From: Aquarana catesbeiana
Lineage: Eukaryota > Chordata > Amphibia > Anura > Ranidae
Length of the DNA: 64,000 bases
Reading direction: 5' to 3'
NCBI RefSeq assembly: GCF_042186555.1
Contig: NC_133335.1
Span: forward strand, 172,915,919-172,979,918
Below, piece after piece: positions 1-9,480 of the stretch; within the stretch, counting starts at the first letter, position 1; each line of letters opens with the position of its first letter. The notes under the pieces were generated by a model. The model saw only the letters and a program-made list of their open reading frames with translations. It did no database searches and was not told the origin of the DNA. The position numbers were made by a program, and so were the translations under genes.

Positions 1-2
1 CG

Positions 3-407
3 GTGTCGATAATCCTAGATAAGTCATCAGAAATTGTTCTAGACAATCCAGTTGTAGTGCACACCACACATGAGATACATGCAATCTTGTCTCAGGTACA
101 GCCCAAACACATTTCAATGGCTAGGCAATTAAGGTTACAGTGTACTTTACTTTTACCTCCAAATGTTACTTTTCAGCGCTGTACAACTTTAAATTTGGCT
201 ACCTTTTTGCCTGTTCAGTCACCAGATTTGGCAAGGGGGAATGATAGTACTAATAAGGAAGAAGAAGAGGAAGAAAAAAAAAATTCTCGAGAACTTCTGA
301 TAAGAGAGGACATTCTAAAAACAATGGACTTTTTAGTTTTTTTGACTACTGATGAAATAATTTATCCATCAGATATGTTGCAGTTTTTATATATCATTTT
401 TATGTGA
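3..407 (+). pseudogene. pol: Endogenous retrovirus pol fragment: end of reverse transcriptase / connection domain
   Basis: The first ~80 codons resemble the connection region between reverse transcriptase and RNase H of class I (gamma/epsilon-type) retroviruses: a block ending in a threonine/alanine-rich stretch and an ATFLP motif that usually precedes the RNase H domain. After about base 235 the frame becomes a glutamate/lysine-rich low-complexity tail that does not look like pol. Roughly 300 bases up to 585 (T-rich, many stops) separate it from the RNase H domain, so an insertion or decay is likely. The catalytic RT core lies outside the window to the left. The reading continues in RNase H, integrase and env on the same strand, which supports the assignment. 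Confidence 0.6.
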
Positions 408-589
408 CAGGACATGTTTATTATATCAAGATGAGATATTTTTTTACACATCATTTTTTTACATTCATATATAGTGTATTTTCAGAGTTGAAAGGGTTAA
501 ACATCCCTACAATAGAGTCATTCTAGTTAGAAGGAACATCTGGTGATAATTAAGACAGAGTACATTTTTTTTTTTCTTAAAGGTACATG

Positions 590-940
590 TTACAGATACA
601 CCGATTTTAAATGCTGAGCACACCTTGTATATAGATGGTAGTAGGTTTGCTGATAACAAGGGTAAATATCACACAGGGTATGCTGTAGTGACTGACACAG
701 GTGATTGAAGCACAGCCCTTACCAGCCCACATGTCAGCACAAGAAGCAGAATTAAAAGCTTTAGAACAAGCCCTAGAATACTTAAAAGGACGAGAAGGGA
801 ATATTTATACTGACTCTGCCTACGCTTATGGTGTAGCGCACGATTATGGCCATATATGGAAGGCTAGAGGTTATCTGACAGCAGCAGGTACACCTGTAAA
901 ACATGGAGAAGGGATTAAGAGAGTTCTGAACAATCTTTAA
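590..940 (+). pseudogene. pol: Endogenous retrovirus RNase H domain, frameshifted
   Basis: RNase H degrades the RNA of RNA-DNA hybrids during reverse transcription. Three acidic catalytic positions are visible: the Asp of a YIDGSR motif (codon 633-635), a Glu in an AELKAL motif near 750, and the Asp of YTDSAYA (812-814). The domain begins in one frame and must change frame near 700 to continue, and a stop codon at 938-940 interrupts the same frame that carries the integrase from 953. The region after that stop still resembles the end of retroviral RNase H (an EAKGN...AD.TAKQAA block). It is a decayed copy that cannot encode one intact polyprotein. Confidence 0.75.
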
Positions 941-952
941 AAGGTTAAACGA

Positions 953-2162
953 GTGGCAATCATGAAGATAGTGGCACACACGAGCGCAAAAACAATTGAG
1001 GCAAAAGGAAATGCATTTGCAGATTTGACTGCAAAACAGGCAGCACTAGGGGAAGGAAGCCCTGAAACCTTAGCAGCGGTAGAGGTGAGTATCCCAGAAC
1101 CAACATGGCAGCAGTTGAGTAAATTACAGGAGCAAGCAGGGGAGAGCGAGAAAGATAAGTGGGTCAGGATGGGAGCAGCACCAGACCTTGACAATGTATG
1201 GAGGGAAGGAGGCAAAGTATGCCTGCCTGCCTCTCTGTACCCAGCAATGGCAGCGGCAGTTCACCTACCCACACACGTCAGTTCCAATTCCATGTATAGG
1301 ATTGTGAACCAAGGATGGCTCGCCCCTGGATTCAGTAGTACTGCAAGAAACTACTGTGCAGCCTGCCAAATCTGTCTCCTGAATAACCCAGGACAGAGAG
1401 TAAAAACCCCACGGAAACACCAGGTTCGGGCCCAATACCCCTTCCAGAGACTGCAAATTGACTACATACAAATGCCTAAGAGCGGCCCCTTTGAATTTGT
1501 CCTCGTGTGTATCGATTTATTCTCAGGTTGGCCCGAAAGTTATCCAGTAAAATCAGCCACAGCAAAAGTCACAGCCAAGAAACTGATTACTGAGTTAATA
1601 CCTAGGTTTGGTCTTCCTGAAACTATAGAATCAGATAGGAGGATACACTTTACAGGAGAAATCATGCAGAATGTGATGACCATGTTAGGGGTTCAACAAA
1701 GTTTTCACACCCCTTATCATCCACAGAGTTCAGGATCAGTGGAAAAAGTAAATGGGACAATAAAGTTGAAAATACAAAAAGCTATGCAAGAGTTAAACAA
1801 ACCCATATGAAATACTTTTTGGGAATGCACCTAGATTAGGTCTATACTTTCCACAGAGTATGCAATTGCAATGTGATAGTTTGACTGCATATGTGATACA
1901 ATTACAACAACGTCTAACTAAGATCCACAAAAGTGTGTATTCTTCTCTTCCAGACCCTAATTCAATAACAGGTACACATACACTGCTACCAGGAGATTAT
2001 GTATATGTTAAGAAACACACCAGAAAGACATTGGAACCTAGATTTGAAGGTCCTTATCAAGTGCTTTTGACCACAGCCACTTCAGTGAAATTGGAAGGAA
2101 AAGCAGCCTGGATCCACGCATCACACTGCAAAAAGAGTCTTGAACCGAGAGAAACAGAATGA
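953..2162 (+). pseudogene. pol: Endogenous retrovirus integrase (HHCC, DDE core, C-terminal GPY/F-type domain), broken
   Basis: Integrase inserts the reverse-transcribed DNA into the host genome. Domains in order: an H-x3-H / C-x2-C zinc domain (HLPTH near 1261, CAAC near 1351), then the catalytic core with Asp at 1460-1462, Asp at 1634-1636 and Glu at 1742-1744, exactly 35 residues between the last two (D,D35E). The first frame stops at 1810. The C-terminal part continues in another frame from about 1860 to 2162, with an LPGDYVYVK motif and a GPYQVLL motif typical of gamma/epsilon-type integrases. The catalytic triad survives, but the frame break near 1810 and the upstream stop at 938 make it a pseudogene. 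It overlaps the env start slightly, as is common in this group. Confidence 0.85.
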
Positions 2163-3713
2163 AGATTCTTCTATGATAATAGTGCTTGAATGTTTTCAAA
2201 TGTTTGTTTATACATGGACTCCGGGTATCAATGTAACAGTTCATGAAAATAGTACTGATCTTAGATGGGTAAATCAGGATAAGAGTATAACACAATATCA
2301 TTACTACGAATGGTATTTTGTACTAGTAAGGAAACGGGAAAGCACAACAGGAGGATATATATACAATGGCAACATTATGGTTTCAATATAAAGATAGAGG
2401 ACGCTCTACCCACCATCTTCGAATCCTCTGTATTAACTCCTATTCCTAGATCTTGCATAAATGTTTCGGTATCAACAGAAAACAAAAATCAAATTTAATG
2501 TAACTTTTCCCCAGCTACCAGAATGTAGGTATCGCCGAGAATGGTATGATACAGTTCTGGGAGCTGCAGGAACTGGAATGGGAATAATGAATGGGATACA
2601 GATGGAAATGATACAAAATAAGTGGAAATGTGCAGGAAGTCACATAGCTGATAGTTTAATAATTACAAGCAAATGGTTACCTACAACATTCGAAACACAA
2701 ATTAGCTAGGTACAATTAACTAAATATCTCAATATTATGGTTAATCACACAGCACTAGCTAGTCTGGAGTTGTGGAAAGAAAATCAGGAGTTTATAAACA
2801 TTACTCAATGTGCTTTTTCTACACTATCTTATCACATTCAAATCGCACTTGGATGAACTATTTTAAGGGTTTAAATTTAGAAAGTACATGGTTTGAAGTA
2901 CCAGGAAAAGAAGTTGAATGTGAGGAAAGATGGTGTGCTGGAAGGTTTGATGTATACAAAGTGGAGGAGGTCCAGGTAATGTGTAAGTTAATAGTGATGC
3001 CACTCCTGATAGGAAAGGATCTACCTGAATTTTGGTATTCTGACATTTATGGACACTATGTAGATACACAAAACATGACTCATGATCTAAGTCTATGTGC
3101 TAAAACTAATAAGGGAATAGTCTGTGGAAGAAGTTCTCCAGTCTATGAACTTTGCTTATTGAAACATCAATCTAACATATGTAAGTTTCAGAGATTGCCA
3201 GCAGGTGTAGGAAACAGATTTATGGAGATAGGACCACAACATATTTGTTTAGTCACAAATGATCAGGAAACTATGGAAAGTTTAAATAAAACGGCCCCTT
3301 TTTCAGGATGCGTAAAGAATGTTAAAATGCTTAAATGACAAAATGACACTTTCCTTTTTGAACCAGATGCACATAGAATATTTAATCTAGAATGGACGGT
3401 AGATAATCTTACTGATACTACTCCTTTTATAATATCATTAGAGCTCTTACGGCAAATCTTAAATGAGTCCGAAATACTTAGAAAACACATAGAGACACAA
3501 GAACATACCCTTCAAAATAATCTAATATCTGCGGTTATAGATAAAGGGAAATTAATACATTTATCCTCACAAATAAGAGATAAAACAACACATCATTGGT
3601 ATGATGTATTTGCTGGATGGTCACCCACTGCTACGGCAATTTTTAATTGGATGCTCAATCCGATACTTATTCTAATTTTAGTTTTTGTACTGCTTACCGT
3701 GATAAACTGTTGA
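2140..3713 (+). pseudogene. env: Endogenous retrovirus env, multiply interrupted
   Basis: Env would make the surface and transmembrane glycoproteins for membrane fusion. Fragments run in three stretches (2140-2391, 2461-2709, 2772-3713) with frame changes near 2391-2461 and near 2710-2772 and an in-frame stop at 3336-3338. Visible features are several N-glycosylation sequons, a basic R-x-R-R site near 2533 followed by a glycine/alanine-rich stretch that resembles a fusion peptide, a long cysteine-containing ectodomain, a WSPTA motif, and a hydrophobic anchor of about 20 residues just before the stop at 3711-3713. The long transmembrane-subunit ectodomain suggests an epsilon-like or similar ancient class I env; the exact lineage is not settled. 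No intact product is possible. Confidence 0.7.
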
Positions 3714-3970
3714 TTATATAGGAAGATTAAGGTATGAACAGATAGAATGGAAAGAGAAAGGTATTAGGAACTCCAATGACAAAAAGGGTAACTTGACATC
3801 ACCCCTTTTCTATTCTCTTTGCTTATAAGATGCTGGTATGGATTTGAGGGATGAGGGTAAATAAAGAAGACTTATCCTCCTCTGACAACCCGCGGTCAGG
3901 GATAGTACTCTTTGAAGTATCGGCTGTTCACTTGTTTGCAAGGACCCAGAATCGGGGAGGGGATGATGTC

Positions 3971-3981
3971 AAAGGGGGAAA
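3971..3981 (+). other. Polypurine tract of the upstream provirus
   Basis: A purine run (AAAGGGGGAAA) lies directly before a TG dinucleotide at 3983-3984, downstream of env. This is the expected primer for plus-strand DNA synthesis and marks the 5' edge of a 3' LTR. Confidence 0.7.
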
Positions 3982-3982
3982 T

Positions 3983-5043
3983 TGATAAGGTTGGAAATAA
4001 TAGGTTGGAGTTCTACTTAAGTTGTTTTTCATTTTATGTATAATATGTGCGTGTCAGTTGTAAGACGTAGCTTAAGTCTTTCCAGATGTGTCCAGCGTCA
4101 TGTATGTTGAAATTATACTGCTTGTTACCTTATATGGAGATTTGCTCAAACTGATGCTTGTGTAACCAAGCCTTATAAAAAGCCCCAATAAAGAGCCGAC
4201 AGGTTCAGTTGAGAGTACGGGACCTTTAAGGCTCGGATCTGATATACAGAAATCTATATTCTGTGTCTTATTTCTTTGATAGCTAAATTTGGCAAAGCAA
4301 TATAAACTAGAAGCAGTTAAGTTGAAAACTGCACTTAACACCCTCCAGCCTGGAGGGTTGCGTTTCTGCAGCCAGGTAGGTAGACCCAGAGGCCTGTCTG
4401 GGGTCTGCTATCGCTGGGATGGTCCTGTGCTGTCTGTCCTGCGGGAAGAAGCCGGACAATCGGGAAGATCCAGGGGAGGACCCATCTTGGAAGGGACCAT
4501 GCAAGGCTGGTCTTAAGAAGGGCCTGGTGACTCAATTGGAGGACGTATCCTAAACTACCCTACCGCACAAGTACTGCCAGGTCGGCTTAAAGGTTCTGGT
4601 ACTGTGGTTGCTGTTCATCGAAAACCACTACATCCTGTGGCAGAGGATCATACGGGTTTTAATTCACTCAAGTCTGTGGCAGAGACTTTTTGTTCGTGCT
4701 GTGTACCGGCTGCTAGGTTGGTGAGAGAGACCTATCTGGGCGGGCAAAGATTTAATCCTGAGATGAGGAAACATTCATCCCAAAGATTTCAATTCCTTAG
4801 TGCTACGCCAAGAAAAGGTATTTGAACTTCCCTGCAACTCTTCTTCTACCTCTTTCCTTCTACTTCTTCCAGTTATCTCCCATTAAAGCATTGGAAAAAA
4901 ATACTCAAGTGACTGGTGCCTACACTGTCTGGTAATAAGCTCAATGGGACCCTAGACCCGGTACTGGTGAAACTACAGGTAAAAAAAAGGTGACAGTAAC
5001 AGCCCGCTTTAAATCAGCAGCTCCACCGTGAGTTAGTGCTACA
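3983..5043 (+). repeat. Long terminal repeat between the upstream ERV body and a downstream retroviral leader
   Basis: The left edge is set by the polypurine tract and TG; the right edge by GCTACA directly before a primer-binding site. The part from about 4390 to 5043 is clearly similar to 16398-17065 and 6201-6720. The span (about 1061 bp) is nearly the same as the 1058-bp LTR at 16008-17065, which supports a single LTR. However, the first ~390 bp show no visible similarity to that LTR, and the LTR of the upstream virus could instead end near 4294 with a second LTR abutting it. A TATA box and poly(A) signal lie at 4174-4192, and an ATTAAA near 4883 may be the more distal poly(A) signal. Confidence 0.6.
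4174..4192 (+). promoter_or_regulatory. LTR TATA box and close AATAAA
   Basis: TATAAAA at 4174-4180 is followed by AATAAA at 4187-4192. These are the usual core promoter and poly(A) signals of a retroviral LTR. The very short spacing is odd and would put the poly(A) signal at or before the start site, so one of the two may not be used. Confidence 0.5.
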
Positions 5044-5045
5044 TG

Positions 5046-5064
5046 TGGGGGCGTCGTCCCGGAT
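5046..5064 (+). other. Primer-binding site, tRNA-Pro-like
   Basis: TGGGGGCGTCGTCCCGGAT starts two bases after the LTR end. It matches the known proline tRNA primer-binding site of gammaretroviruses apart from one inserted G and one substitution. It shows that 5065 onward is the 5' leader of a retroviral genome. Confidence 0.7.
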
Positions 5065-5356
5065 TGTCTGCCGTTACCCTAAGCAGCCCTGAGAAGCATT
5101 TCACCGAGAGTTTATACTAGAAGAGGTTTCTAGACTTTGTCACTTTTTCCAGGAAAACAAGGGGTTAAATTGCAGGACTTTATTTCTGACTGTGTAGGCT
5201 GCGGGTGAGAAGTAAAAGCCCGGGAGCTACGTGATCAGAGGAACAAGTGGGAGGAGACACATCTACTTGTTGCCGCGTGGGAAGCGGGTATGTGTGTCTT
5301 GGCACCAAAGGAGAAGAGAGGCCTCGTGATCAAATTGAGAGGATCAGAGTGCAACC

Positions 5357-6196
5357 ATGTCTTCTTTTCCATTGGTACCATCAACTATGGGGTCCAAGAT
5401 GTTCCCTATGAGTACCGCTGCGGGTGCTATGCTGACTGAAACCCTGCTTACAGATACCGGCATTCGTTTGAAGCCGCAGGGGCAGTTCGTACTATATACA
5501 GTTGGAGATATTGAAGGGCTGGGCATGCTTTGCCACAAGTGTGAAGGACTGGCCATACATCTCCGTCCATTTGTTCGATGTTTGCAGTGCAGAGAATATT
5601 TGTTCACAGTGGAGCAACCTACAATGTCGCCCCGTGCTTATCGTGTGGACTGGGCTACAGGTATCGCCACAGTGGAAGCTGCTACCATTGCTGTTGGAGA
5701 GCAACAGGCTGTGGTTTTGCCTGTTACCGAGAGTGCTTCCGAGGGAGATGTCGCTGTCACCGCTTCATCAGCGGACATCACCTTAATTTCTACTTCTACC
5801 ACACCTATCCCCGTTGCACCTGTCCAAAGGAAGGTGGGATATGTGAAGTCTTCCCGCGGCCGTGGTCGAGGCCTACCCCAGAGACTACCCGAACCGGAGC
5901 CAGAGAAATATATGGATCCGGAGAAGTCCACGTCAGGAACGGGTGAGAGATCAAAGGGGAACATATCTGGGAATCTTTGTAAATATTTGCCAGCAGAAGA
6001 GTTGATAGACTCGGAGATAGATTCTATGCCAGATCTCTCCGGTGATGATGATTTGTTTGAGACAATGTCACGGGAACTATTGTGGGCCCAGGGTGAAGAT
6101 GTTGCTTCTGCCCTTACTTTCTCAGAATGGACAGCCCTGGATTCTGGGAAGACATCACCTTGTGTGGAGCCGCACAGTACTACCAAAGAGACATGA
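5357..6196 (+). CDS. 279-codon ORF in retroviral leader position, zinc-ribbon-like cysteine pattern, function unknown
   Basis: This open frame starts about 290 bp after the primer-binding site and runs without a stop to the edge of the next LTR fragment. I do not recognise the protein. It has C59-x2-C62-x12-C75-x2-C78, a pattern that could bind zinc; a threonine/serine/valine-rich middle; an RGRGRG basic patch near residues 170-176; then an acidic C-terminal part. It has no gag CCHC knuckle. Some epsilon-type retroviruses have extra ORFs between the LTR and gag, so it may be such a leader gene, or the start of an unusual gag. A different frame over 5578-5946 is very cysteine-rich, so the present frame may itself have shifted. 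The last residues lie next to a truncated LTR, so the natural C-terminus may be missing. Confidence applies to a real retroviral ORF, not to any function. Confidence 0.5.
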   Translation: MSSFPLVPSTMGSKMFPMSTAAGAMLTETLLTDTGIRLKPQGQFVLYTVGDIEGLGMLCHKCEGLAIHLRPFVRCLQCREYLFTVEQPTMSPRAYRVDWATGIATVEAATIAVGEQQAVVLPVTESASEGDVAVTASSADITLISTSTTPIPVAPVQRKVGYVKSSRGRGRGLPQRLPEPEPEKYMDPEKSTSGTGERSKGNISGNLCKYLPAEELIDSEIDSMPDLSGDDDLFETMSRELLWAQGEDVASALTFSEWTALDSGKTSPCVEPHSTTKET

Positions 6197-6197
6197 C

Positions 6198-6720
6198 TAG
6201 ATGGTGACTCGATTGGAGGACGTATCCTAAATTACCCTACTGCACAAGTACTGCCGGGTCGGCTTAAAGGTTCTGGTACTGTGGTTGCTGTTCATCGAAA
6301 ACCACTACATCCTGTGGCAGAGGATCATACAGGTTTTATTTCACTCAAGTCTGTAGCAGAGACTTTTTGTTCGTGCTGCGTACCGGCTGCTAGGTTGGTG
6401 AGAGAGACCTATCTGGGCGGGCAAAGATTTAATCCTGAGATGAGGAAACATTCATCCCAAAGATTTCAATTCCTTAGTGCTACGCCAAGAAAAGGTATTT
6501 GAACTTCCCTGCAACTCTTCTTCTACCTCTTTCCTGCTACTTCTTCCAGTTATCTCCCATTAAAGCATTGGAAAAAAATAATCAAGTGACTGGTCCCTAC
6601 ACTGTCTGGTAATAAGCTCAATGGGACCCTAGACCCGGTACTGGTGAAACTACAGGTAAAAAAAAGGTGACGGTAACAGCCCGCTTTAAATCAGCAGCTC
6701 CATCGTGAGTTAATGCTACA
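6198..6720 (+). repeat. 5'-truncated LTR, second copy
   Basis: Nearly identical by eye to about 4526-5043: the same GGTGACTC start, the same GTGGCAGAGGATCA core, the same poly(A) region and the same GCTACA end. It lacks the first half of the LTR and directly follows the 279-codon ORF, so a deletion joined the leader to the middle of the 3' LTR and removed the rest of the retroviral genes. Confidence 0.8.
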
Positions 6721-7297
6721 TATATATATCTGTATATATATACATGGAACAATAACTGTTATAGTTACAATAAAATATATATAGGGAAATGGTACATTGG
6801 GAGTATAACACGTACATATATATAAAATAAACACATGCTAAACAAAAGAAAAATTAACCATAGATATAATAGAACATTGTCCAAGTGTACGGATGGAGTA
6901 TTCATACACACAAAATCAGAACTTACATAAGAACGATTATACACCTCCTGATGAAGAGATAAATTGATAAATAATTGGACGGGTCATATTGTATGGGGTT
7001 GGATCGATATTGGGTGTGAATATCAATCTCCCTTAGCGATATGACTTGGGTGTACCTCCATAAGAAAGTGCATATAGTGCGTCCATATTGATTATTTATA
7101 GTTGTATACCTACACCAAAATGTGTATACGCTGAGGTTATTACTTAACACTATTACTGGGGTACTTACTATGAGTAGGATAACGAGTAATGGAACGGAAC
7201 CATAAGGGTCTGCTGCAAAAGACGTAAAAAGATGAAAAAATGGTTATAAACAAGAAACTCACTACATAAACTGAGAAATAACATGATAGACTACTAT
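6721..7297 (-). other. AT-rich stretch, probable 3' untranslated part of a minus-strand Penelope-like element
   Basis: There is no convincing coding potential. It starts with a short TA-rich simple repeat (6721-6745) and lies directly downstream, on the minus strand, of the PLE C-terminal coding remnant. Assignment as the PLE 3' region rests on position only. Confidence 0.35.
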
Positions 7298-8175
7298 TGG
7301 AGGGTATGAACTTCTATCTCTTTGTTTAACCCTCCAGGTGCCAAAGTCCCTAAAGAGTAGATCCAGAAGAATTCCTGCTGGCATAAACGCTTGAAACGTT
7401 CTGCTGCAGGAAATGTCCCAGGAATGGATTCTAAAGCCTCGTATAACGTTTGTCCGCTCCATCGGACAATTATTTCAGATTTTCCGCGGACAAATGTTGG
7501 AAAGCAGGCTGTAAAATTCTCCGCAGACAGATGTCTGTTCTCGGATTTTCCGAGCATGTGTACACAAGACCGTCGGACAAAAGTCTAAAGTCCAAACACG
7601 CATGCTCGGATACAAGGATGAGCCAGAAGCGATCGGTCTTGTAAACTAGCGTTCGGAATGGAGAATTAACATTTGTGACATAGCCAATTATGAGATCTCG
7701 AAATGCAGTGCACATTCTCTTCTTCTTTAATGGGATAATAATGAAGCTGCTTTGCTGGTAATACTGATGGAGATACTGCAAACGAATTTTCAAAGGCTTT
7801 TATTTTCTAGTGATATCAAGAATAATATTATTATGCTTTTTTTGGGGGGGGCAAGTTACCACAACACCATTATCCCGTATTTTTTAGATTTAAGATACAA
7901 CTATGTTGGTGTCCCTTGTCAATTTTACATTGTACTTTTTTAAATGTAACTGCCTGCTCCCAAAATGTTATTTGAAGTAAAACACATAGCCAAGTATTAT
8001 TCTTCACAATTTTTTTATTGTGCATGAAAAAAAGAAAACAAATAAATTTAGACATGCTATCTGCCAATAGAACTTACCAAAAAATGCATTCTATGCATCC
8101 AAAAATATAGAAAATATAACAAATCAAATCATTATTATTCAACCAAAAAAATAAAATTAAAGCCTTATTTTAGCA

Positions 8176-8508
8176 TTAGTCCTGCTTCTTATTATAGGGG
8201 GTCAACAATGCCAAGAGTTGGTGAAAGCAGGAGTCCGTCATCCGGAGATAAATCCGAAAATCATCTGGATTATTCTCCTGGAACTCCTGCAGCAAAAGCA
8301 TATGACATGATTGGTCACGCAACCAATTTTTGGTCCAAGAAATCCTCCTCCTCCTGTTCCTGAACTGGACTTGGGTCAAAGCAATAACTCCAAGGCCAAT
8401 AATAAATAACACGTTATCTCCTACGATTCTGCAACATGTCTGGTTGACGAACGGCCGTCCAGAAATGAACTGAAAAGCACAAAATGAAAAGCGCAAAATG
8501 AAAAGCAC
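8176..8508 (-). pseudogene. PIF/Harbinger transposase N-terminal fragment (HARBI1-like)
   Basis: The recognisable part is the last ~65 codons on the minus strand: a basic RNRRRRISWTKNWL start, LLLQEFQ, NPDDFRIYLRM and FHQLLALLTP, the usual N-terminal block of Harbinger nucleases, which cut DNA during transposition. It stops right after a KKQD motif, where full proteins go on into the helix and DDE catalytic domain; none of the catalytic part is present. The first ~40 codons of the open frame look like antisense of a short repeat and are probably not protein. It is a truncated fragment. Confidence 0.7.
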
Positions 8509-8566
8509 AAAATGAAAAGTGCGAACTATAAAGCGCTAAATGAAAAGCGCAAAATGAAAAGCAAGA
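8466..8566 (+). repeat. Short tandem repeat, AAAATGAAAAGC-type unit
   Basis: About seven imperfect copies of a ~14-bp unit (GAAAAGCGCAAAAT and variants) lie next to the Harbinger transposase fragment. Confidence 0.75.
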
Positions 8567-8970
8567 ATCAACACTCACTAAACGTCTACTAATACGAAAT
8601 TAGCAGAAGGAGCCCATGTAGTAAGTCATTACGTTTGTGTTTGTTGGCTGACAATTTCTTGCCGTTTGTATGCAAGATTTTTTTACGTTGACACAGGAAG
8701 TGTTTGGGAACACTATGGTGGTCATGGCCCTATTCAAAAAATCGTCTGTGCTCACCAAAGCGTGCCCTATAGAGCCCCAACGGTCCTTCCTACATAAAGG
8801 ATCCCACAGGGACACGTAAGACAATATATAACATATTCAGTAGAACAATTATAGAAATTATTTAACGAATATGTCTTCCCTTTAGCTGTAAAAGTTTTTT
8901 GCCCATGTTGGATGAATTGGCAGGTCAGGCAAAGTGTTTTTTTGCACTGATACATGTCAACTATTGGGAT

Positions 8971-9480
8971 AAGTACTAAGGGAGTAGTTGTTGGTTATGT
9001 GCACTTAATTTTGCTGGGGGCAATCTTACTTTTAATGTTACGGGTTCCTTTTTTTTTACATGGGTGTATAGATGGGCGTATAGACGCTTCTCATTTATAT
9101 ATGCGAGTACACATGTTGTGGGTATGGGATATATACATATGTTTTTATAAATTCTGCAGGCCCCATTCCCTTTCTCCTTTATATCTATGGATATTGATAT
9201 GGACATTAAGTTTTTATCCAAACTTACTTATCCCTGGATAAGTTTACTATTCAGTGTCTGGCCGATCCATATTGTGGTTAGCAATCATGTGACCACTAGG
9301 CGTGCTGGAGCTTGTTGTCCTATGACCGTCTCAGACTGATAAATACCACCACGCATGCACTTTCTCCTTAGGCCTGTAGAAGGAGCTGATGCTCCTAGCG
9401 CGTAGCCTTATTTACCCAGTCTTTCTTCCCTTGATGCCTCTCTGCTTCCTGGTGACGTCACCTCCCTGCACTTCATCTCC
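8971..9480. other. Non-coding flank of the PLE; hammerhead-like remnant possible
   Basis: No supported gene. Around 9374-9410 the plus strand has CTGTAGA, a perfect small stem (AGGAGC/GCTCCT, loop TGAT) and GCGCGTAG, which resembles the layout of the hammerhead-like motif of PLE 3' regions at 18855, but the core bases are altered. It would be in opposite orientation to the PLE coding remnant at 7298-8970. Confidence 0.25.

Larger units (their letters stand above)
7456..8590 (-). mobile_element. PIF/Harbinger-type insertion inside the PLE, limits approximate
   Basis: 7456-7660 is rich in TCGGACAAA/TTTCCGC/GTACACA words seen in frog Harbinger-type MITEs such as the ones at 21248 and 38075. 8176-8405 carries a transposase fragment on the minus strand. 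The middle (7680-8170) is AT-rich and non-coding. The flanking PLE pieces fit each other, which fixes the insertion between about 7455 and 8690. I could not define exact terminal repeats or a 3-bp target duplication. Confidence 0.5.
7298..8970 (-). pseudogene. Penelope-like element GIY-YIG endonuclease, split by an insertion
   Basis: PLEs encode a reverse transcriptase joined to a GIY-YIG endonuclease. On the minus strand, 8955 down to about 8690 encodes the pre-domain cysteines (YQCKKTLCLTC), an NCSTEYVIYCLTCPCG block and YVGRT, followed by an EHRR...HSVPKHFL-type stretch, with frame changes near 8770. The C-terminal end of the same domain (ERF..L..QEFFWIYSLGTL.PGGLN) appears only at about 7455-7298. 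Between them lies about 1.2 kb of PIF/Harbinger-like DNA. The copy is dead from both the insertion and the frameshifts. Upstream RT sequence is not clearly recognisable to the right of 8970. Confidence 0.75.
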
